Program-made: the position numbers and the translations under genes | The notes under the pieces: generated by a model | What the model was told of the DNA's origin: nothing | Seen by the model: only the letters and a program-made list of their open reading frames with translations | Database searches by the model: none | Assembly: GCA_036674765.1 (NCBI GenBank) | Contig: JARVKI010000002.1 | Location: forward strand, 930,001 to 994,000 | From: Seiridium cupressi | Lineage: Eukaryota > Ascomycota > Sordariomycetes > Amphisphaeriales > Sporocadaceae | Reading direction: 5' to 3' | DNA length: 64,000 nucleotides | In this document: positions 58,070 to 64,000 of the stretch, one piece after another | Layout of the letters: each line of letters begins with the position of its first letter | Position numbering within the stretch: the first letter of the stretch is position 1

Positions 58070-60689
58070 GTTGAAGGTTGTGTGGGTTGACTGTTTAAGT
58101 ATTGTAAAGTTTGAGTTTGAAGCGACACTTTCGTCTGTTGAATGTTATTAAATGGTTGGGATGTTGATGGTGTTGTGAATGATAAATCGACAATGAACTG
58201 CAGCCGAAGACTCTTCTTATACATCGATTTGTATGCTTCTGCTCAACCATCTGAGGTCCCCAGAGATCCGTGGGACTAGCGGACAACGTTGGAGAGACCG
58301 AGCGAACGGCCACTTCACTGCACTGTGACAGGCATATCGTTCTGGTGCGACCAAGCACCTCGACGCGAGGTCGAAACGAGCACATCAAGGTGGTCCACTG
58401 TCTCGGCTGTAGCGATAGAGACAGTGCCAGAGTTTGTGCCATTGTCCGTATCGCAGCCTCCGTCCCTCCACGTGTGGTCCGGTTTCAGCACAATACCCCA
58501 TGTCCGGACTTTTGGAGCCGCAGTCAGAAACCTTCGAGGTCCGGAGGCCCATGCCCCACCACTCATTGGACGGTGCGCTCAACATCCCAAGATAGTCAGC
58601 TCGATATAGAGAGGTTGTGCATAGTTGGCGCAAACCTCGGAACCGAGTTCGTGCCCACCGGGAGCGAGTGTCTCCACTCACCTGGGCCAGAATATTTGCA
58701 TACGTGAACCTGGCACCGTCCGGACTTGGCATCAGGAGAGTGCGATATACTAGCGCCGGTAGCACATTCGTCAGCCGCCGAAAACCAATACTCGGAGAAT
58801 CATTGAATTCGTAGTAGACACCGACTCACGCAGCGCTCGTCGTGAAGGCTTAAGCCGAAAACCAGATAGCTTCTGAATGCAGCAACAGTCATATGCCGAT
58901 CTTATTAAGTTGAACAATTATATCTTAAAATTCCGTCTAGTTCTCTGGATGAACTGATTGGAATAAGCTAAACACCTCTGCATTTGTTGTGTTATTGATG
59001 AGCGAAGCGAGTATAGACTTTTGGACACTCCCGTGAAGCTTTCGGGTTCCTGCACCAGCCATTTTCTGGCACAATGAATTGTTTTTTAAGACATCAATCT
59101 TTTGATGTTATACCTATCGTATCAGAAACGCGTTCTTCCGTGGCATTCTTGCTTGGATTTGGATAAATATTTCACCAGTCTTCCTCGCTGGGGATCGCAA
59201 CGTAAACATCGGGCGGATTTACGAAATACATGTATTTTGACAAATGTGCCATCTGATCACCTCTACAATCGTGACATGTGATAGCTTTAAATAAAGTGAG
59301 CCGTTTGAAACTTGAATTTGTCTTCGTTTTGGAATTGCCTGCTGCATCCAGGACTACATCAGTTCGTTCACTCAAAATATCGTCATTAGCACCGAAGTGG
59401 TCTACAACTAGCAGACGCCATCCTGGAGCATGAATCGGCACGCTTGCGATAGCGCCGATGCGCCCAAGCAGTGGCTTGCAGCAAGATACTTAATAATAAC
59501 CAAAAGTAGCTTTGTGTTGCCTCAATCAAATTAAAAACCAGGCTCCCAACAGCGTCGATATAACATGAGCAAAGTCCTCGGGTTTTTGAGAAGAGATGAG
59601 CGACAGTTGCCAGTAGTTCAGTTGGTGCTGAACGTGCACCAAGTCGACCTGAAACTACGAGCTACGGTGGCCCCACGATCGGTTGAAGGCCCACAGAACC
59701 GGAGCCAGGTCTTAGCAAGCTTGGCCCCTTTGTGAGACATTGATAGTCTTTCGGGGCGCCGGTATAGCCATGTTGTCTGGATCTTAGCTTCTCTACGCTG
59801 AGACAAACCAAGGGCTCATCTCTATGGGATTCAGCCAGTTGACTATCGCCGAAGCAATGATGGTCACTACATACGACCAAGCAGCTGAATACATCGCTTT
59901 GATTAGTCTCACTGAAAGAGCAACACAGACCCTAACCACGAAACTGATTGCTTCTTCATTGAGGGTGTCGATTTCAGCTTGGACATATGGGAGGCCATCG
60001 TTTAAACTTTCGTCTTATATCGATTGCTCTGTCTCTCCTGAGAATCATATGTTCGATCCATGATGCTTTTTCGACCCGACCACATGCCGGTAGACGTGCT
60101 GCTTGCGATCGCAAAATTCATCCAGGCTCAACAAAAGAGCAGGCTTGATAGTCACGAGGAAACGACCAACATCTGCCGGTTTCGAGGGGTCGTACGGGTC
60201 CGTGAGATGGCCAGCGAGGGCAGAGCTGGAGAGCACGCCGGAGAAAACATCCACCAGGATCGACAATACTGAACCCTTTGGACTACCCATCGCAAACATC
60301 ACACCTTCTGTTACCTAGTCAAGAGAGATCCTTTCCCCTCCCCGCAGAGCTCTGTGAACCTGAGCCCGAGCCGCCACTAAGGGAGCCATGCCCAAAGTGA
60401 ACGACGCGTCTGCGTAACAGAAGCATGTTAGCTCCTTGATTGTCTTACAGGATTTTGGAAAGACCTGGTACATGCGGTGCTTTCCTTCTAAGGTTTCTCT
60501 TTATTAATATATATATATATATCTCTCTAAAAGAAAAAAAAAACTGTAGCCTACGAGACTTTAAATGGTTGACAGGAAAGCATAAAGAGGCCCTATGAGA
60601 TCCAGAGATTAGCACGCGGGAAATTTCACACAGCCGCGAGTAGTGATTTTGACGGTGAAATAAGATAATGATCCTAGCATTACTGATAA
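58070..60689. other. Gene-poor region
   Basis: The first about 300 bases are the promoter of the THN reductase gene, with CT/GT-rich text. The rest has only short frames without motifs (for example 58270-58707 + and 58385-58765 -, which overlap on opposite strands). No transposon ends were recognised. Confidence 0.4.
60508..60541. repeat. (TA)n microsatellite followed by CT and A runs
   Basis: A run of alternating TA is followed by TCTCTC and an A-rich stretch. It lies in non-coding DNA and is likely to vary in length. Confidence 0.8.
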
Positions 60690-61120
60690 GACTGTACGCC
60701 AAGGGCAAATTTCGGTTGTCTTCGGCTAGCCTTCAGTTGGAGTTTTATGTGAAACTGCCGCAGTTTGATCAGGAAGGGACGGAAGTACTTTGGAATAGGA
60801 GAAAAGAGGTTACCTTCGATTTCCTCGATGATCTCAAAAGAACCGCCACAGCGAACAAACTCTCATCCATCAGGGGTGTAGGCTGGTCAAGCATGGGGAA
60901 TAGACTGTTAAGGCATCTCTGATAGTATGTTATGGGCGTAGATTCGTCGAGGTTTCCCATCAGCCTTGCGCTAAATGCCAGTATAGCGTTTACGAGGGTT
61001 GAACATGATGCGGCCCTAGCAGGAAGAACAGTGGCAACGTGACGGTCAGAGTCGCACAAATCAAATAGCCGAGAGCCATACTAGCAGAAATCTGGGCTAA
61101 TCTTCTGGTACGTACCAGGA
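60690..61120 (-). pseudogene. Relic of a fungal transcription factor (Fungal_trans_2-type domain) with a frameshift
   Basis: On the minus strand the text RLFDLCDSDRHVATVLPARA, SCSTLVNAILAFSARL, YYQRCLNSLFPMLDQ and MDESLFAVAVLLR matches in order the start of the middle homology domain that follows Zn2Cys6 fingers in many fungal regulators. After AVLLR the frame breaks near 60830; a one-base shift gives IEEIEGNLFSPIPKYFRP, the expected continuation (LLRxxEEIE). No Zn2Cys6 finger is present upstream and the C-terminal half is missing. It is therefore a fragment, preceded by an acceptor-like CTGCTAG at the start of TATGGCTC. The rest of the gene has been lost. Confidence 0.75.
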
Positions 61121-61371
61121 ACCAAGGGCAAGACCCTTGAGCAGACGAACCATGTCTTCGGGGACAGTCCCGCCCACGAAAGAAGGTAGTGAGGAAGGAA
61201 ACTGCACGCCACCTGAAACGTAACCCCAGTTCGGACGTAGCCCATGTGGCATAATAGCACCAGAGTTCAGTTTCGAGCTAGATATAAGTCATGCATATAG
61301 CTTCAATCGATGGATCACACTCTTCAATTTAAACCTTAGTCCTAACCAACTTACGTAGTCCCTCGTACATT

Positions 61372-63167
61372 TCACCGGCATAACCTGACTAGCACTACTC
61401 GGTGGAATGATGGCATTTTTGGCTTCATGGTCTTCATCCAATCATGGGATGCTCCAATTCTTCTTTCTCCAAGAATTTTCGATCCTTCAGAGCCTCCCAA
61501 TGGTGACCAGAGGTACTGAACAGCAAACCACTTTCTTGCCAATCCCTTTTTAAAGTCTGACCAGTTCAGGAACCCTGTCCTTATTTGCGACCGGATATGC
61601 CAATAATTACTGTTGACCAAACGCGTCCGTTCCCGCTCTATTTGATTAAGCAGGGGCGAGGAGTGATGAAGCCGGAGAGTGTGTAGAAAATCCTCGGAAT
61701 CATCCACGTCGATGGTTATAGCCCATTTGCTGAGCCAAAACAATCGAGCTTCTAGGACCAGGTCAGTTCTCTCCGTGAAGCCATGTTCGGCACCGATAAG
61801 ATCGACTCTTTCGAGACTTGGGAAATGACGTGGGTCGAAGAGCGGCTCGATATAGTCCCAATGGCCCTGGTCGGAGCTGCACTTTAAAGCGACGTGCTTT
61901 GCACGAGTCGTGAGCTTCAAAATCCCGCCCAGGCTTTCATATATTTTGTCCTCGTTCGGCATGATAGCGAAATCCAAATACAGAGCGTCCCGTGTGGAGT
62001 CAAACCAGCTCCATTCTGTCTCGTAGCATGGAAGAGTGTCAGAATAGTCGTCACTTGCAGATCTGATCTTCGTAACTGGGACCATCGCTCCAGTGCGTCG
62101 TGCAATTGATCTTCCCTCTCGGCAAACATGGGCAACCGCTGGGGCTGCATGCCGATTGTCATACTTCCAGCCTGCAGCACATTAGAGGTTGATATCATTT
62201 TTATTTGAGTGACTAACGTTGAAAAAGAAATAAGAGAAAACGGGGAAGAAACAGAGTTCTTTACAATAGAACAAATCAAACTCTTTCTGGGTAATTCTTA
62301 GGGGAATACGTACCAAACCATTCCTCGTCGTGAATAACCCAATGATCGTCAGTGATGCGTACTAGGTTCTGGGGGAGGGCGAAGTCCCACTACAACAGCC
62401 AGAGTCAGTCTTTGCTTCTTCTGATATGCTTGATAAGTTGTAGGCAGTTAAAACCCATATTTCAAGAGCAGAAACACTAGATCAGGAACCGGTAAGCTCC
62501 CAAAACAGGCTATACGGGACACAAAATAACTTTGGAAGTTGCTTACTATAATGCAACGTATCTCCGGGGGCAGGCGCAAGAACTGAGGAAATCGAGGATT
62601 GCACGACATCTGCTGGCGTAGGAGCTGAACCTCGCCACGCAATGCTCTGGCTTCTTTAAGCGCAACCTCGGACACACTTTTCACCTCTCGGAGCTCCGAC
62701 CTGAAAGTTGTCGTAAGTGCCTCAATTTGTGATTCATATCTGCTTTTGTCATGATTCAATTGCTGACGTAGCGCAAGCTGCGCCTGTCGGAGCGAGCTGA
62801 TCTCGGATGAGAGCGACGCGACGTCTTGCTGAGTTTCGCGCACAACTTCGAGGATCTTCGTGGTATGTTCTTGTACAACATCCATACTGTTATCCATTAT
62901 ACTACGAGCTTGACACGTGAGCTCCTGTTGCTGCTGTTTCAAAGGCTCCAGAATACTGGCGATGTCAACCCCCGGAGCGACTGGCTGTGATGACTGCTCT
63001 TGGAATTGGCCAGAAGCCTGCGTCTCATCATGGCCGTCTGGCATCGCGCCTGGTATTACAAGACTGTTATCTAGTGTCGATGTGTCGCTGGTCGTCGGTG
63101 CTAAGTGGATACTGGAAACAGCAACACTGTGGTTGACCTGAGTTGAGCGATAGGCAAGAGTTAGCAA
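61372..63167 (-). CDS. Coiled-coil protein with C-terminal 2EXR domain
   Basis: Exons 63167-62547, 62389-62314 and 62171-61372 give 498 residues. Both junctions rebuild the 2EXR family text: FPQFLRLPPEIRCII joined to WDFALPQNLVRI, and EEWFG joined to WKYDNRHAAPAVAHVCREGR, followed by DALYLDFAIMP. Residues about 1-75 are Ser/Thr/Gln-rich. Residues about 75-185 are heptad-patterned coiled coil (LSSEISSLRQAQLALRQQL, REVKSVSEVALKEARALRGE). 2EXR proteins are abundant in filamentous ascomycetes and of unknown function; an N-terminal coiled coil of this length is less usual. The start is uncertain: an inner Met (MPDGHDETQ) would shorten it by about 41 residues. The last 100 residues are not conserved in anything I recognise. 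Confidence 0.85.
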
Positions 63168-63440
63168 GACGCGCGGGGCACCTGCGTGGCACCTGACGAG
63201 CGCATCCTCCTAGACGACGCCGCTACTAGCTTAGGCCCCAATGTGCAGCGCGAAATTGGTTCTAGTCGCGTAAAACTACTTCTAATTATGTACTTTCTTT
63301 CACTGACCATATTAAATTACCCCCCAGCAGGCTGATCTTCCAGAGAGACTTACGTCCCCTCGATTGAATGTAGACCAGCACCATGAATCAGTGAACGATT
63401 GAGATGCGACAAAGAACCGCGCGATACGGTCGCCTCTATT

Positions 63441-64000
63441 TTATGATCTACGAGTCTCGGCCATTGATGGCTTCGAGAATCCGGCCGCAGTCAGAAAGTC
63501 AAAGTCCGCCCCTTCATCTGCTTGGTTCACCGACCTCATATACAGCCCACGGTAACCCCTCATTGACTCCCTTGCCAACCAAGGCGATTGCGTTTCCTGC
63601 CGACTTGCCTCGTGTGACAGGGCTTCCGTCCTTGCAGCTTTTCTTATTTCTATTTCTTCTTCGGAAATATCCACTGTCAAGCTTCGCGCCTCACCGTCAC
63701 AGGTGATGATATCACCATCCTTCAATATGCCCAATACCGACGACGGGTCCTCGGATTCGGGCGATATGTGGAGAACAATAGTCCCTCCAGCCGTGCCACT
63801 CATGCGTCCGTCAGATATCCTGAGCATGTCTGTTACGCCCTGGGCTGCCAGTTTTCGCGGGATGGGGATGAGGCCCGCCTCCGGCATCCCCGGGTTTCCA
63901 ATGGGGCCGATACCCTGAAGGACGAGCACGCTGTCCGCTGTGACTTCTAGATTTGGTTCATCTATCCTGGCTGCCATGTCCGCTGTGTTGGCGAACACAA
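63441..64000 (-). CDS. IlvD/Edd dehydratase, C-terminal part (5' end beyond window)
   Basis: Iron-sulfur dehydratases that remove water from dihydroxy acids or sugar acids. The frame enters from the right edge and ends at TAA 63441-63443, leaving about 185 residues. The C-terminal swivelling domain is clear: LQGIGPIGNPGMPEAG, RISDGRMSGTAGGTIVLHISPE, DGDIITCDGEARSL. The end reads YRGLYMRSVNQADEGADFDFL, the kind seen in sugar-acid (arabonate-type) dehydratases more than in the mitochondrial branched-chain enzyme. The catalytic cluster cysteines lie outside the window, so the substrate cannot be judged. Confidence 0.9.
   Translation of the reverse strand, partial: VFANTADMAARIDEPNLEVTADSVLVLQGIGPIGNPGMPEAGLIPIPRKLAAQGVTDMLRISDGRMSGTAGGTIVLHISPESEDPSSVLGILKDGDIITCDGEARSLTVDISEEEIEIRKAARTEALSHEASRQETQSPWLARESMRGYRGLYMRSVNQADEGADFDFLTAAGFSKPSMAETRRS

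Noticed and set aside
1..64000. CRISPR arrays, bacterial operons, intact transposons
   Set aside because: No regularly spaced repeats, no Shine-Dalgarno-linked gene strings and no transposase or reverse transcriptase motifs were seen; the introns show the DNA is fungal.

Overview
This window is nuclear DNA of a filamentous ascomycete, probably a Sordariomycete. Genes are broken by short introns (mostly about 50-130 nt, GT..AG) with CTRAY-like branch sites. The gene set is typical of these fungi: a 2EXR protein, an RTA1 protein, a DUF6594 protein, an OPT peptide transporter, an amidoligase and a trihydroxynaphthalene reductase of DHN-melanin type. No prokaryotic operon, CRISPR array, tRNA, rRNA or intact transposon was seen. 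All gene models come from reading frames and splice signals by eye. Protein names rest on recognised motifs, not on a database search.

Left end (1-11.7 kb) is a run of metabolic genes: a partial 5-oxoprolinase/hydantoinase-type protein (-), an aspartate-aminotransferase-like enzyme (-), a DHDPS-superfamily aldolase close to 4-hydroxy-2-oxoglutarate aldolase (+), a divergent beta-hydroxyacid dehydrogenase (-), a small membrane protein (-) and a canonical mitochondrial 3-hydroxyisobutyrate dehydrogenase (+). The aminotransferase and aldolase are divergent over about 240 bp. Together, lactam opening, transamination of a hydroxyglutamate, aldol cleavage to pyruvate plus glyoxylate and reduction of the small oxo-acid would make a coherent route. 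This is an inference and my main proposal for an undescribed system.

Middle (12.7-42.9 kb): RTA1-like protein (+); AP-3 beta adaptin with a long acidic tail (-); two orphan protein kinases lying tail to tail (21.0-24.6 kb); DUF6594 membrane protein (-); a conserved unknown (+); kinetochore protein Nuf2 (-); an 820-residue disordered protein (+); a decayed copy of branchpoint-bridging protein (-); and a thioredoxin that may serve two compartments (+). Gene-poor tracts lie at 16.7-20.7, 29.6-35.3 and 42.9-48.6 kb.

Right end (48.6-64 kb): OPT oligopeptide transporter (+), a TDT/SLAC1-type transporter gene carrying two in-frame TAG codons (-), a glutamine-synthetase-fold amidoligase (+), THN reductase (-), the relic of a fungal transcription factor with a frameshift (-), a coiled-coil/2EXR protein (-) and the C-terminus of an IlvD/Edd dehydratase running off the right edge (-). 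Three decayed genes within about 21 kb mark this as a part of the genome with relaxed constraint.
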